35,519 nt of DNA from Oribacterium sp. (GCA_004554245.1 SFND01000028.1:1-35519); one strand, 5' to 3'; positions 1 through 7,470 are shown, counted from the stretch's first letter. Notes: generated by a model from the sequence alone, not told the origin. Program-made: numbers and translations.

Positions 1-189
1 AAACACATCCTTATCCTTACCGTAGGGACACCTGGTGAACTGGCACCGGCGATACTTGAAATCCGGGCGATAGTAGAGGCAGTGAGCGCAGCTTCCGGGT
101 TTATGCTCTGATGCACTCCCGGGATTTTCTCTCTTTGCAGCCCTCGACAGCTTCTCATATCTGCGGAAGACCTCATCCTTCTTACTCAT
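1..189 (-). CDS. Small Cys-rich protein, C-terminus cut by window edge
   Basis: This is an open frame starting at ATG 189 and running off the left edge, with 63 residues visible and the 3' end missing. The visible part has a basic N-terminus (MSKKDEVFRR) and then a KPGSCAHC block, with further Cys residues giving a C-x2-C-x9-C-x4-C pattern, as in a small metal-binding knuckle. The start overlaps the stop of the upstream gene by 8 bp, so the two are probably translationally coupled. The upstream protein has a matching KPDTCRKC block, so the pair look like diverged paralogues. Small Cys-rich proteins of this kind are common in conjugative elements and prophages of Clostridia. That, with the nearby tRNA gene, suggests mobile-element cargo by inference. 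I do not recognise a function. Confidence 0.6.
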   Translation of the reverse strand, partial: MSKKDEVFRRYEKLSRAAKRENPGSASEHKPGSCAHCLYYRPDFKYRRCQFTRCPYGKDKDVF

Positions 190-484
190 TTGCCGCACCT
201 TCTTCCTTTGCGCGGTTAGCGCGGATTGCTCTGAGCCATGCGTCCAATTCCTTGTAGCAGACAGCGCTGACACAGGGATGGCCTTTGGCGTAACAGCAGC
301 CCTCACATTTCTTTTCCTGCCCGGTCTTTACTGCCTCAGCCAGGTAGTAGCAGTTCTGCGTACCAAGCACACAGCCGACCTTGCGATTCTTCCAGAAGAA
401 GCACTTGCGGCAGGTATCCGGCTTGTCATCATAGTATCTGATCCCGTCGATCAGAATGGTTTTGCGTTTCACTTTTTTTCTCAT
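182..484 (-). CDS. Small Cys-rich protein, probable mobile-element gene
   Basis: This encodes 100 residues from ATG 484. An in-frame ATG lies 15 bases upstream at 499, but a GGAGG sits 8 bases before 484 and inside that longer frame, so 484 is the better start. The N-terminus is basic (MRKKVKRK). Two Cys clusters follow: CRKCFFW...GCVLGTQNC and CEGCCYAKGHPC...C. Together they could form two zinc-binding knuckles. The first cluster resembles the one in the overlapping downstream gene. No catalytic motif is visible and I cannot assign a function. Location next to a tRNA gene and a duplicated tRNA fragment suggests it belongs to an integrated element. Confidence 0.65.
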   Translation of the reverse strand: MRKKVKRKTILIDGIRYYDDKPDTCRKCFFWKNRKVGCVLGTQNCYYLAEAVKTGQEKKCEGCCYAKGHPCVSAVCYKELDAWLRAIRANRAKEEGAANE

Positions 485-532
485 CACGATATCCTCCATA
501 GTTTTGATCAGTCACCGGGGAAGTCCGGAGAC

Positions 533-570
533 GAAAAAAGCCCCGCAGTGATTTTCAGCACCACGGGGCT
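533..570 (-). terminator. Rho-independent terminator, minus strand
   Basis: A 7-bp GC stem (AGCCCCG 539-545 with CGGGGCT 564-570) is followed on the minus strand by a run of six T. It lies about 50 bases upstream of the Cys-rich gene start, so it ends minus-strand transcription coming from the tRNA side or acts as an attenuator in that gene's leader. Confidence 0.75.
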
Positions 571-889
571 ATGTAAGATATCAGTATTCTGTTTTCTAAT
601 CCTTGGCGGTTGATTTTAGAAATCTAAAATTTCGCTACCTGATTTTCTAACGTCTTTAGAAATCAGCCCTCAAGTCTTTTCTTTCGTCATAGCAGTTCCG
701 GGTATCGTATTTCAGATTTCTGCGGCGATAGGAGTGATTTATCACAGATTTACACCCAGATACACCGGTGAACACGGAAACATGCGCCATTTTTAGCGGA
801 ATCACCAGTTCAGGGCGTTTTTCCTTATTAGATAAAAGCCCTGTTTCTTTAGCACTTTATCAACGAAGCCTCTTTTTTATTAGAAGAAA
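571..889. other. Gene-free AT-rich stretch with short inverted repeats
   Basis: I see no credible gene here. The decamer TTTAGAAATC occurs at 615-624 and 655-664. The first copy is inside the perfect palindrome ATTTTAGA-aa-TCTAAAAT (612-629) and the second is in an imperfect inverted repeat (640-666). A hairpin CAGGGC/GCCCTG (811-816 with 838-843) is followed by TTTCTTT on the plus strand. The palindromes could be operator sites, but no regulator is visible nearby. Confidence 0.4.
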
Positions 890-919
890 CGCGGAAGATT
901 TCGTGAAAAATCTTCCGCG
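890..919 (-). terminator. Probable terminator of the tRNA-Arg gene
   Basis: An 11-bp perfect stem (CGCGGAAGATT 890-900 with its complement at 909-919) lies just downstream of the tRNA on the minus strand. It is followed there by TTTCTTC and further T-rich sequence. It sits 9 bases past the encoded CCA end. Confidence 0.7.
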
Positions 920-928
920 ATAGTGCGC

Positions 929-1005
929 TGGCGTCCCTGACTGGATTCGAACCAGCGGCCTTCCGCTTAGGAGGCGGACGCTCTATCCTGCTGAGCTACA
1001 GAGAA
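929..1005 (-). tRNA. tRNA-Arg, anticodon CCT
   Basis: Read on the minus strand this folds as a full cloverleaf. It has a D stem GCTC/GAGC, an anticodon stem TCCGC/GCGGA with loop CTCCTAA (anticodon CCT, reading AGG), a T stem GCTGG/CCAGT with loop TTCGAAT, a G discriminator and an encoded CCA. Six of seven acceptor pairs form, one being G-U. The terminal 1:72 pair is T opposite C, so the 5' edge may be a recombination junction. A second copy of its D-to-anticodon half lies at 1433-1472, as expected of an integrase target. It is probably functional, but the mismatched first pair leaves doubt. Confidence 0.85.
966..979 (-). repeat. Direct repeat in tRNA-Arg anticodon arm (possible att core, copy 1)
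   Basis: The 14-mer GTCCGCCTCCTAAG (minus strand) covers the anticodon stem 5' side and loop. It recurs exactly at 1433-1446, where sequence similarity to the tRNA stops. Tyrosine integrases commonly cross over in this arm, so it is a candidate attachment-site core. Confidence 0.5.
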
Positions 1006-1432
1006 GCCAAGGAAGTCAATCTGGAAGAGACCAGAGAGTACTACCAGGATTCTTACAAGCCAAGTGATATAATAACAGAAAACGCTGAAATATCAAGGTT
1101 TTCCGGTACTATCAAAAGAAGAAAAGGCGTGAAGCGCGGCAAGCAATTTCTTAATTGCTGCCGCGCGATCGCCCACCCTCTGGGTGGTTGATCGCGCGCG
1201 AATTTTTAAGTGGCAAGGCCGAAAACGCGGCGAAACAAAATCCCAATTGGCGCGTGTTGCACCGCAAAATTTATTAGAAATCAGGCTAAAAAATTGGCCA
1301 ACGGATTCGAACTCAGAACCCAAAATAAACAATTGATCATACCGCCAATTTTAGAAAAAGTGGGCAAAAATGCCCCAAAATCATGCCCAAAAAGAGGACG
1401 ATTTTTTAAAAATGGCGGATGATAGCATCCTT
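1006..1432. other. Gene-poor segment between two tRNA-Arg copies
   Basis: The 427-bp stretch holds no gene I would accept. A reading frame enters from the tRNA side on the plus strand and stays open to about 1190 (start of visible part REAKEVNLEETREYYQ). It has no start codon of its own and looks like a C-terminal gene remnant. From about 1200 the sequence becomes AT-rich with short repeats such as TGCCCAAA. Around 1300-1325 a TTCGAATCC T-loop-like string occurs on the minus strand, but its arms do not pair. The segment is best read as recombination debris. Confidence 0.45.
1134..1198. repeat. Two overlapping strong hairpins
   Basis: Hairpin 1 pairs 1134-1148 with 1153-1166 (about 14 bp, one bulge, loop TCTT). 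Hairpin 2 pairs 1162-1170 with 1190-1198 and 1173-1178 with 1182-1187 (CCACCC/GGGTGG, loop TCT). They share 1162-1166, so the full stems exclude each other. An AATTTTTAAG follows on the plus strand, so the second could serve as a weak terminator. No known family is recognised. Confidence 0.6.
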
Positions 1433-1472
1433 CTTAGGAGGCGGACACTCTATCCAGCTGAGCTACGCAAAC
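1433..1472 (-). pseudogene. tRNA-Arg(CCT) 5' half, truncated
   Basis: On the minus strand this reads as an acceptor 5' strand (GTTTGCG), D arm and anticodon 5' stem and loop of a tRNA-Arg with CCT anticodon. Similarity ends abruptly after CTCCTAAG. The following bases cannot close the anticodon stem and there is no T arm. Its acceptor strand does not match the 3' strand of the intact tRNA at 929-1005, so the two are not simply halves of one gene. It looks like the chromosomal side of an integration or deletion scar. The 14-mer shared with the intact tRNA is at 1433-1446. Confidence 0.7.
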
Positions 1473-1533
1473 GTGCTATGTAATTTACAAAACACTTAAT
1501 ATTAACATATCCATGAGAGACTTTCAATCGCCA

Positions 1534-2337
1534 TCACTTATACAGCTTCACGTGCGCGTACACGCGGCCTTTTTTCGTGGTATTTCCGGTGCAGGTGAAG
1601 ATGAACTTGCCGTGGCCGCGGACGGAGATGCGTTCGTCCGGCTTCAGGATGTAGCTGGTGTCGGTGACGGTGTAGCCGTCGATGAAGACGTTCTCTGCGG
1701 TGATCAGCTCCTGCGCTTTCGTGCGGCTCAGGCGGTAAACCATCGCGAGTACGGCGTCGAGGCGCTCCGAGGCGACGGAGCCGGACAGCTCCTCCCACGC
1801 GGGTTCGAGGGTGCAGGCGGACGGCGGCACGACCTCGCAACTCACCGAGGTGTGCTTCACGCGGGTGAATTCGCGGGCGATGATGTCGGCCATATCACTG
1901 AGCACGAAGATGAAGGCCTCGGCGTCCCCACAAAGGATGTCGCCGATCTGGTCGCGCTCGATGCCCATGTTCATGAGGGCCCCGAGGTAGTCACGGTGCG
2001 TGAGCGCATCCGTGAACTTCCGATTCAGCGGCGTCACATGGAGGCAGCGGATGACATCCCCCTGTGCCGGCTCTTCGGCGAGGAAGCTCTCCTCTGTCAT
2101 GTAGTCCGGGAGGAACACGACGACGTTCCGGTCGGCATCTGCACGCCCGCCGAAGATAAGGTACGGCACACCATTCACCGCGTGCACCTTGCTGCTGATG
2201 CCCTGCTTCCGGAGAATCGCATGAAACTGCGCGAGCTCGGACGCCGCAAGGAAGCATGTATGCGTGAGATAGTTGCTGTTATAGGCTTTTTCAGAGAGAT
2301 CGCGGATGCGGCCCTCGAGAAGTGCATTCTGGTCCAT
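1534..2337 (-). CDS. ylmH: YlmH-type S4 RNA-binding protein
   Basis: The 267-residue product matches the YlmH family in length and layout. An N-terminal alpha/beta region (about 1-180) carries the family's RGYLGALMNMGIERDQIGDI-type segment (seen at about 116-134), and a C-terminal S4 domain lies at about 187-250 (ERLDAVLAMVYRLSR...). Known YlmH proteins bind the ribosome and peptidyl-tRNA-obstructed 50S subunits in Firmicutes, and the gene usually lies with division genes. Here it lies downstream of hflX on the same strand, separated by 135 bp containing an inverted repeat. HflX is also a ribosome-splitting factor, so both neighbours act on stalled ribosomes. The ribosome rescue role here is family knowledge, not shown by the sequence. 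Confidence 0.9.
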   Translation of the reverse strand: MDQNALLEGRIRDLSEKAYNSNYLTHTCFLAASELAQFHAILRKQGISSKVHAVNGVPYLIFGGRADADRNVVVFLPDYMTEESFLAEEPAQGDVIRCLHVTPLNRKFTDALTHRDYLGALMNMGIERDQIGDILCGDAEAFIFVLSDMADIIAREFTRVKHTSVSCEVVPPSACTLEPAWEELSGSVASERLDAVLAMVYRLSRTKAQELITAENVFIDGYTVTDTSYILKPDERISVRGHGKFIFTCTGNTTKKGRVYAHVKLYK

Positions 2338-2365
2338 AAATCTTTCTCTGTTTTACTGTACGTGA

Positions 2366-2453
2366 GGCCAATGCTGTCGGCAGGAAGCACATACCTTCGC
2401 GGGAAATCGCCGGCTGCGGGCGGGTTCCATGTATCCGGCCGGAAGCATTGGCC
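2366..2453 (-). repeat. Long-loop inverted repeat between hflX and ylmH
   Basis: GGCCAATGCT (2366-2375) is exactly complementary to AGCATTGGCC (2444-2453), with a 68-base GC-rich interior that can fold further (several CCGGC/GCCGG blocks). It lies in the leader of ylmH on the minus strand. There is no T-run, so it is not an ordinary terminator. Confidence 0.45.
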
Positions 2454-2472
2454 CGGGCATGCGCGGGCGAAA

Positions 2473-3753
2473 TCACTGCAGGTAGACTTTGTACCGCTGC
2501 AGCAGCTCCTGGTTCATGTCGACCGTCATGTGGATGCCGTCGTCTTCGTAGCTCGTTTTGTGCACGCGGGCGCGCTCCTGGAGGTCGTGCTCGACCTGGC
2601 CGGCGGTGTACGGGATGATGAGGTCCATCGTGATGTAGCCGGCGAAGAGCTTCTCTTCGATCTTCTCGAGGAGGAGGTCGAGGCCCAGGCGGCCTGCGGC
2701 GGAGATGTAGATCTTATCGCCGCGGTCGATCGGGAGCTCCGAGAGCGGGTACTTCCGGTCAGCCTTATTCATGACGTAGATGACCGGGATGGCGCCGGCG
2801 CCGAGCTCCTTCAGGGTGCGGGCGGTGACGTCCATGTGCATCTGGTAGTTCGGGTCCGAGCAGTCGACCACCTCGAGGATCAGGTCGGCATTGACCGCCT
2901 CCTCGAGCGTCGAGCGGAAGGCGTCGACGAGATCGTGCGGGAGGTCGTTGATGAAGCCGACGGTGTCGGACAGGAGGAAGTCGCGATGGCTGCCCGGAGT
3001 GATCTTCCGAACGGTGGTATCGAGGGTCGCGAAGAGCATGTCCTTCACCATGACTTCCTTTTCCTCGTCCGGACAGCAGGCCTCGAGGAGCCGGTTCATG
3101 AGCGTCGACTTGCCGGCGTTCGTGTAGCCGACGAGCGCGACCTGCGGAATGCCGGAGGCCTGGCGCTTGCGGCGCTGCGTGTCGCGGTTTTTCGTGATCT
3201 CTCGAAGCTGCTTTCGGAGCTCTGACATGTCCTTCTCGATGCGGCGACGGTCGAGCTCGATCTGGGTCTCACCGGCACCCTTGTTCGACATCGAGCCGCC
3301 GGTGCCGCCTTGTCGGCTCAGGTTCTGACGGAGACCGACGAGACGCGGAAGCATGTACTGCAGCTTCGCGTAGTCGACCTGTAGCTTCGCTTCCTTCGTG
3401 CGGGCGCGGTCCGCGAAGATGTTGAGGATCAGGTTCGTACGGTCAATGACTTCGACCTCCAGGTCATGTGCGAGATTCGCAAGCTGTGACGGCGAGAGCT
3501 GGTTATTGACGACCACGAGGTCTGCGTCGAGCTCGAAGACGAGCCCCTTCAGCTCCTGAACCTTGCCGGAGCCGATGTAGCAGGCGGCGTCCTGCGAAGC
3601 GAGGTTCTGCGTGACATCTGCCACGACCTCGAGCCCCTCCGCCTCGGCGAGGCCTGCGAGCTCTTCCATGGAGACCTCGAAGCCGTCGCCGCCGAGGCAG
3701 ACGCCGACCAGGATGGTCTTTCTTCGCTTGATATTCTGATCTGTTTCGAACAT
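2473..3753 (-). CDS. hflX: GTPase HflX, ribosome-splitting factor
   Basis: The 426-residue product has the HflX layout. An N-terminal nucleotide-binding-like domain (about 10-140) leads to the glycine-rich linker GGTGGSMSNKGAGE (149-162) and a helical coiled region (165-200). The G domain carries G1 GYTNAGKS (209-216), G3 DTVGF (263-267) and G4 NKAD (329-332), and the protein ends in a short C-terminal domain. HflX binds the 50S subunit and splits stalled or hibernating ribosomes. ATG 3753 is preferred over the in-frame GTG at 3762, because a GGAG lies 8 bases upstream of 3753. It is transcribed towards ylmH. Confidence 0.95.
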   Translation of the reverse strand: MFETDQNIKRRKTILVGVCLGGDGFEVSMEELAGLAEAEGLEVVADVTQNLASQDAACYIGSGKVQELKGLVFELDADLVVVNNQLSPSQLANLAHDLEVEVIDRTNLILNIFADRARTKEAKLQVDYAKLQYMLPRLVGLRQNLSRQGGTGGSMSNKGAGETQIELDRRRIEKDMSELRKQLREITKNRDTQRRKRQASGIPQVALVGYTNAGKSTLMNRLLEACCPDEEKEVMVKDMLFATLDTTVRKITPGSHRDFLLSDTVGFINDLPHDLVDAFRSTLEEAVNADLILEVVDCSDPNYQMHMDVTARTLKELGAGAIPVIYVMNKADRKYPLSELPIDRGDKIYISAAGRLGLDLLLEKIEEKLFAGYITMDLIIPYTAGQVEHDLQERARVHKTSYEDDGIHMTVDMNQELLQRYKVYLQ

Positions 3754-3824
3754 GTAAATCACTCCTCTATCTCGGATGAATGTATGTGCTGATGCTGTCC
3801 GGCGTGCAGCGTGGGTATGCTGTT

Positions 3825-4535
3825 TTATGATTTCGTGAACTGACGCGCGACGCCACTCGCCACGAGGAACGCCAGCATTGCCCCGACGAAGGTGGAGGCG
3901 ATGCGCAGTGCGCAGTCGGAGAAGAAGCCCTCCGGCAGCATGTTGATCATACGGCTCTCGCGCGGGTCAAACATCCAGTTGCCCTGGCTGAAGAAGATTT
4001 CGTGGAAGACCGTGAAGACCCGCGTGAAGTCGATCATGGCGAGGAACGCGATGACGGCGACGAGCCCGAGGATAAGCAGGCAGGCACGGATAAAGCCTCG
4101 ACTCAGGTACCCGAGCGCGCCACGCGGACCAGCGACCACGATCAGGAAGCCGGCGATGGCGATGCAGCTGAGGATCGCGAGGGAGCGGACGACGAGGCAG
4201 ATCACGAAGAGCTGCCGGACATCCGCCATGTGCGATTTCTCGTTTTCGTTGTAGAACTCGGTCGTCCGGCCGTTGATGGTCATTTCTACGATGAGATTCT
4301 CACGATCGCCCCGCAGGTACACCATCGTCTGGTGCATGACGTCGCAGAGGTCGTCCATCGTCATCTCGTCGCCCATCCAGGCCTGCATGTCATCGAGAAC
4401 CTGGTAGTGCTCGAACTCATCACGATAGAAGCCCGGCGTCCAGTAGGTGACCGCCTCGAAGCTCGTGACGAAGGTGATGAAGATGAGAAGCACGGCAAAC
4501 ACGATGCCGAGAAAGCCACGTAAATGATGACGCAT
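3825..4535 (-). CDS. DUF1461/TIGR01906 family integral membrane protein
   Basis: The 236-residue protein has four predicted membrane segments: about 8-28, 110-135, 150-172 and 205-228. An extracellular region of about 80 residues lies between the first two. The signature EKSHMADVRQLF before the second helix and VFHEIFFSQGNWMFDP before the last are hallmarks of the TIGR01906/DUF1461 family, whose function is not well established. A GGAGG precedes the ATG by 7 bases. It lies alone between hflX and a lipoprotein gene on the same strand. Confidence 0.85.
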   Translation of the reverse strand: MRHHLRGFLGIVFAVLLIFITFVTSFEAVTYWTPGFYRDEFEHYQVLDDMQAWMGDEMTMDDLCDVMHQTMVYLRGDRENLIVEMTINGRTTEFYNENEKSHMADVRQLFVICLVVRSLAILSCIAIAGFLIVVAGPRGALGYLSRGFIRACLLILGLVAVIAFLAMIDFTRVFTVFHEIFFSQGNWMFDPRESRMINMLPEGFFSDCALRIASTFVGAMLAFLVASGVARQFTKS

Positions 4536-4660
4536 AAGATGCCTCCGATTGATTTCAGATTTGCTGCCTACTAGTGTAGCATGATTTCGAGAGGGACGAC
4601 AGCTTCCTTCTATAAATCAATCGCAGATCGAGCGGAGGGCAGCCACTGAAAAAGAGCTGT

Positions 4661-5947
4661 TCAGCCCTGTGCGGCAGTGGTCTCTTCCGCAGCCTCTGCA
4701 GTGGTTTCGTTCGCTACCGTCGTTTCAGCGGCGGCCTCGGTCGCTGCTGCGCTGGTCTCGGTGGTCTCCACGACCTTCACCTGCGTCTGTACGTAGTCGA
4801 GGACAGCCTTGTTCACCGCCTCGTCCTTCACCGCATCGCCGCCGTACTGCTCGATGAGCTGGATCTTGTTGAGCTCCTTGCCGGCGAGGCCGCTGAGCTC
4901 TACTGCGAGCTCGTCGATCAGCTGATCGCTGGACTTGATGCCCTGCTCGTTCGCGATGGCCGCAACGACCATTCTCTGCTTCGCATAATCGGTCGCATAG
5001 CCGGCGATCTCCGTCTTGAAATCATCGACGCTCATGCCGTACATGTTCAGCATATCCGCGAGGCTGTAGCCATACTGCTTCGCGGACGATACCTCCTGCG
5101 AAATCACATAGTCCTCTGCGTACGTCTGCATCGCATCCGAGACGGTGATCTCCGAGGTATCCACGATCTGCTGCAGCGCATCCTGCTGGATCGTGTTGTT
5201 GTACTGATAGTCGACCTGCGCCTGAAGAAGCGCCTGCTGCTCTACGCGGAAGGAAGCCACATCGGATGCCTTGGAACCCATGTCCTCCGCATGCTCCTTC
5301 ACCCACTGATCGGTGAGCTCTGGCATGGTGGAAACCTTATTCACCGTGACGTCAAACACCGCCGGCTTGCCAGCGAGGTCCGGATTGTTCGGATAGGACT
5401 CCGGGAAGGTCACATTGACCTCGAGCTTCTCGCCCTTCTTCGCGCCGATCAGCTGGTCCTCGAAACCATCGATGAAGCTGCCGGAGCCGAGTACGAGATC
5501 GTAGCCGGTGCCTGAACCACCATCAAATGCCTCGCCGTTCATTTTTCCGACGAAGTCAATGTTTACAGTATCGCCTTCCTTCGCTGCGTCCTCGGTCTCC
5601 GTGAGGTAGTTCTTGCGAAGGTAGTCGATCTGGGAATTCACCATGTCCTCATCGACGGTCAGCTTCGGGCTGGTCTCGACGGTGATGCTCGAGAGGTCGC
5701 AGAGCTTCACGGTACCCATGTCACTGAACTTCGGAAGCTCCGGTACCTCGGTCGCCTCGAGGGCCTGGATCTCCGGATCATCCGCGCTGAGCTGAGAAGC
5801 GGTCGCGGTATCGGATGCACTTGCGTCCGTTGCATCGGCTGCAGCGGCGGTGGTCGCCTCCGGGGTCTTGTTCGATGAGCCGCACGCCGCGAGCGCCATC
5901 ACACTTACCGCCACAGCGGCAGTCAGAATCAGTCTGTTCTTCTTCAT
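4661..5947 (-). CDS. Exported trigger-factor-like FKBP peptidyl-prolyl isomerase lipoprotein
   Basis: The 428-residue protein starts with a lipoprotein signal (MKKNRLIL..., lipobox LAAC, lipidated Cys at residue 22) and an Ala/Thr/Asp-rich linker. From about residue 75 to 210 lies an FKBP-type domain with GDTVNIDFVGKMNGEAFDGG and the LGSGSFIDGFEDQLIG motif. A helical region to about 390 resembles the trigger-factor C-terminal chaperone domain. The tail is a low-complexity Thr/Ala/Glu stretch. Cytoplasmic trigger factor lacks a signal peptide, so this form probably helps fold exported proteins at the membrane's outer face (inference). GAGGAG precedes ATG 5947. A stem-loop repeat (5995-6059) lies between it and the M18 peptidase gene. 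Confidence 0.88.
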   Translation of the reverse strand: MKKNRLILTAAVAVSVMALAACGSSNKTPEATTAAAADATDASASDTATASQLSADDPEIQALEATEVPELPKFSDMGTVKLCDLSSITVETSPKLTVDEDMVNSQIDYLRKNYLTETEDAAKEGDTVNIDFVGKMNGEAFDGGSGTGYDLVLGSGSFIDGFEDQLIGAKKGEKLEVNVTFPESYPNNPDLAGKPAVFDVTVNKVSTMPELTDQWVKEHAEDMGSKASDVASFRVEQQALLQAQVDYQYNNTIQQDALQQIVDTSEITVSDAMQTYAEDYVISQEVSSAKQYGYSLADMLNMYGMSVDDFKTEIAGYATDYAKQRMVVAAIANEQGIKSSDQLIDELAVELSGLAGKELNKIQLIEQYGGDAVKDEAVNKAVLDYVQTQVKVVETTETSAAATEAAAETTVANETTAEAAEETTAAQG

Positions 5948-5994
5948 AATTTTCTCCTCAGTTCTAGATTTTATTACATAAGCATTCAGTGCGG

Positions 5995-6059
5995 GTCCCC
6001 GGCTTAGATTGAACCGGTCCCGGAGTACTGTGCCTCCGTAGCCGGCCCGCCGGGGACCT
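5995..6059 (-). repeat. Intergenic stem-loop family, copy A
   Basis: This copy has the core stem GGTCCCGGAG (6017-6026) with 6049-6059 and a 22-nt loop (6027-6048) beginning TACTGTGCCTCCGT on the plus strand. A second left arm GGTCCCCGGC (5995-6004) is a perfect complement of 6050-6059, so two arms compete for one partner. The loop matches copies B (8594-8669) and C (23764-23805). In the sense of the M18 peptidase gene it begins 19 bases after the stop. There is no T-run. Confidence 0.75.
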
Positions 6060-6078
6060 GGTATGCGCTGTCATTGAA

Positions 6079-7470
6079 TTACTTATTAAACGCCTTAAAC
6101 GCCTTATAGGTGTAGTACACGTCGAGCTTCGAGGTGATCTCGAACGGTGCGTGCATCGCGAGTACCGGCACACCGAGGTCCACGGTATCGACGTCCATGT
6201 TGGCGATGAACATCGCCACGGTTCCGCCACCGCCGAGGTCCACACGGCCAAGCTCGCCGATCTGCCACATCACATTCTCATCATCCATATATTTGATGAC
6301 GCGCTGCATGGTCTCCGCAGACGCATCGTTGGAGCCGGACTTGCCACGGGAGCCGGTGTACTTCGTGAGGACCGGTCCACGGTTCATGTAGGAAGCATTG
6401 TTCGCCTCGAACGCATCTGGGAAGGTCGGATCGAAGGCAGCATTGACATCTGCCGACAGACACAGCGATGCACGCAGCACATCGCGCACGCGCTCACCCT
6501 CAGCCTCTGCGAGGTCCTCCATATAGTGAAGCAGCATATCGCCGGACATACCGGTGTTTCCGACCGAACCGATCTCCTCCTTATCGACGAGGGCGGTCAC
6601 GGTGGTGTACTCCGGCTTCTTCGTTTCGAGCTCAGCCATCAGTGCGGTGTACGCACAGACCTTGTCATCCTGGCCATAGGCACCGACCATGGAGCGGTCG
6701 AAGCCGATATCGACGGCATGCTGTGCCGGTACCATCGTGAGCTCGGCACGCAGGAAGTCCGCCTCGGTGATGCCATACATCTCGTGGAGGATCGACAGCA
6801 CCTTCAGCTTGAACGCCTGCTTCACTTCCGGATCAGCGATCGGTGTCGAGCCGAGCAGCACATTCAGCTCCTCGCCCTTGATGCCATCCGCGAGGGTGCG
6901 CTTCACCTGCTCCTGCGCGAGGTGCGGCAGAAGGTCGGATACGACGAAGACCGGATCCCCCGGCTTCTCACCGAGATCGAGGTCGATGGCACGACCGTCA
7001 CGCAGCATCACACGACCGTGCAGTGCGAGCGGGGTCACCGCCCACTGATACTTCTTGATGCCACCATAGTAGTGCGTCTTGAAGAACGCAAGCTCTTCCT
7101 TCTCATAGAGTGGATTCGGCTTCAGGTCGAGACGCGGGCTGTCGATGTGGGCGATGTTGAAGTGCACACCCTCATCGAGCGGACGCTTACCGATGGTGGT
7201 CAGGATGATGCTCTTGCCACGGTTATCGAAATATACCTTGTCACCGGTCTTATACTTCTTCGAACGCTCGAATGGCTTGTAGCCGTTCTCCTCTGCCATC
7301 CGGATCGTCTCACGTACGGCCTCACGCTCGATCTTCGCATGATCGAGGAACTCCTTGTAGCCCTCGCAGAACGCCATGGCCTTCTCCACGTCCTCCGGAC
7401 GCTCCATGCCGATGTTCTGAATCTTATAACAGAGCTTTTCCTCAAGCTTCTGTCCTTCTGTCTTCGCCAT
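6079..7470 (-). CDS. apeA: M18 family zinc aminopeptidase
   Basis: The 463-residue product is a typical bacterial M18 (aspartyl aminopeptidase-like) enzyme, cytoplasmic and cutting N-terminal residues from peptides. All expected metal and catalytic positions are visible. They are AHID with H108, YGQDDK with D268, VDKEEIGS with E298/E299, SADVNAAFDP with D341, and MHAPFE with H440. The length fits the family. The start at 7470 has a strong AAAGGAGG 8 bases upstream. It follows lepB on the same strand with a 62-bp gap and may share its transcript. The symbol apeA is the common Firmicutes name. Substrate specificity cannot be read from sequence. Confidence 0.93.
   Translation of the reverse strand: MAKTEGQKLEEKLCYKIQNIGMERPEDVEKAMAFCEGYKEFLDHAKIEREAVRETIRMAEENGYKPFERSKKYKTGDKVYFDNRGKSIILTTIGKRPLDEGVHFNIAHIDSPRLDLKPNPLYEKEELAFFKTHYYGGIKKYQWAVTPLALHGRVMLRDGRAIDLDLGEKPGDPVFVVSDLLPHLAQEQVKRTLADGIKGEELNVLLGSTPIADPEVKQAFKLKVLSILHEMYGITEADFLRAELTMVPAQHAVDIGFDRSMVGAYGQDDKVCAYTALMAELETKKPEYTTVTALVDKEEIGSVGNTGMSGDMLLHYMEDLAEAEGERVRDVLRASLCLSADVNAAFDPTFPDAFEANNASYMNRGPVLTKYTGSRGKSGSNDASAETMQRVIKYMDDENVMWQIGELGRVDLGGGGTVAMFIANMDVDTVDLGVPVLAMHAPFEITSKLDVYYTYKAFKAFNK

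Noticed and set aside
1300..1330. Third tRNA fragment suggested by TTCGAATCC
   Set aside because: The flanking five bases do not pair as a T stem and no acceptor strand follows, so it may be chance.
1093..1422. Short frames of 79 and 70 codons in the segment between tRNA copies
   Set aside because: They cross the hairpins and AT-rich debris, have no ribosome binding sites and look random.
1513..3225. 570-codon open frame on the plus strand
   Set aside because: It lies opposite ylmH and hflX, both with clear family motifs; its composition is that of a GC-rich antisense shadow.
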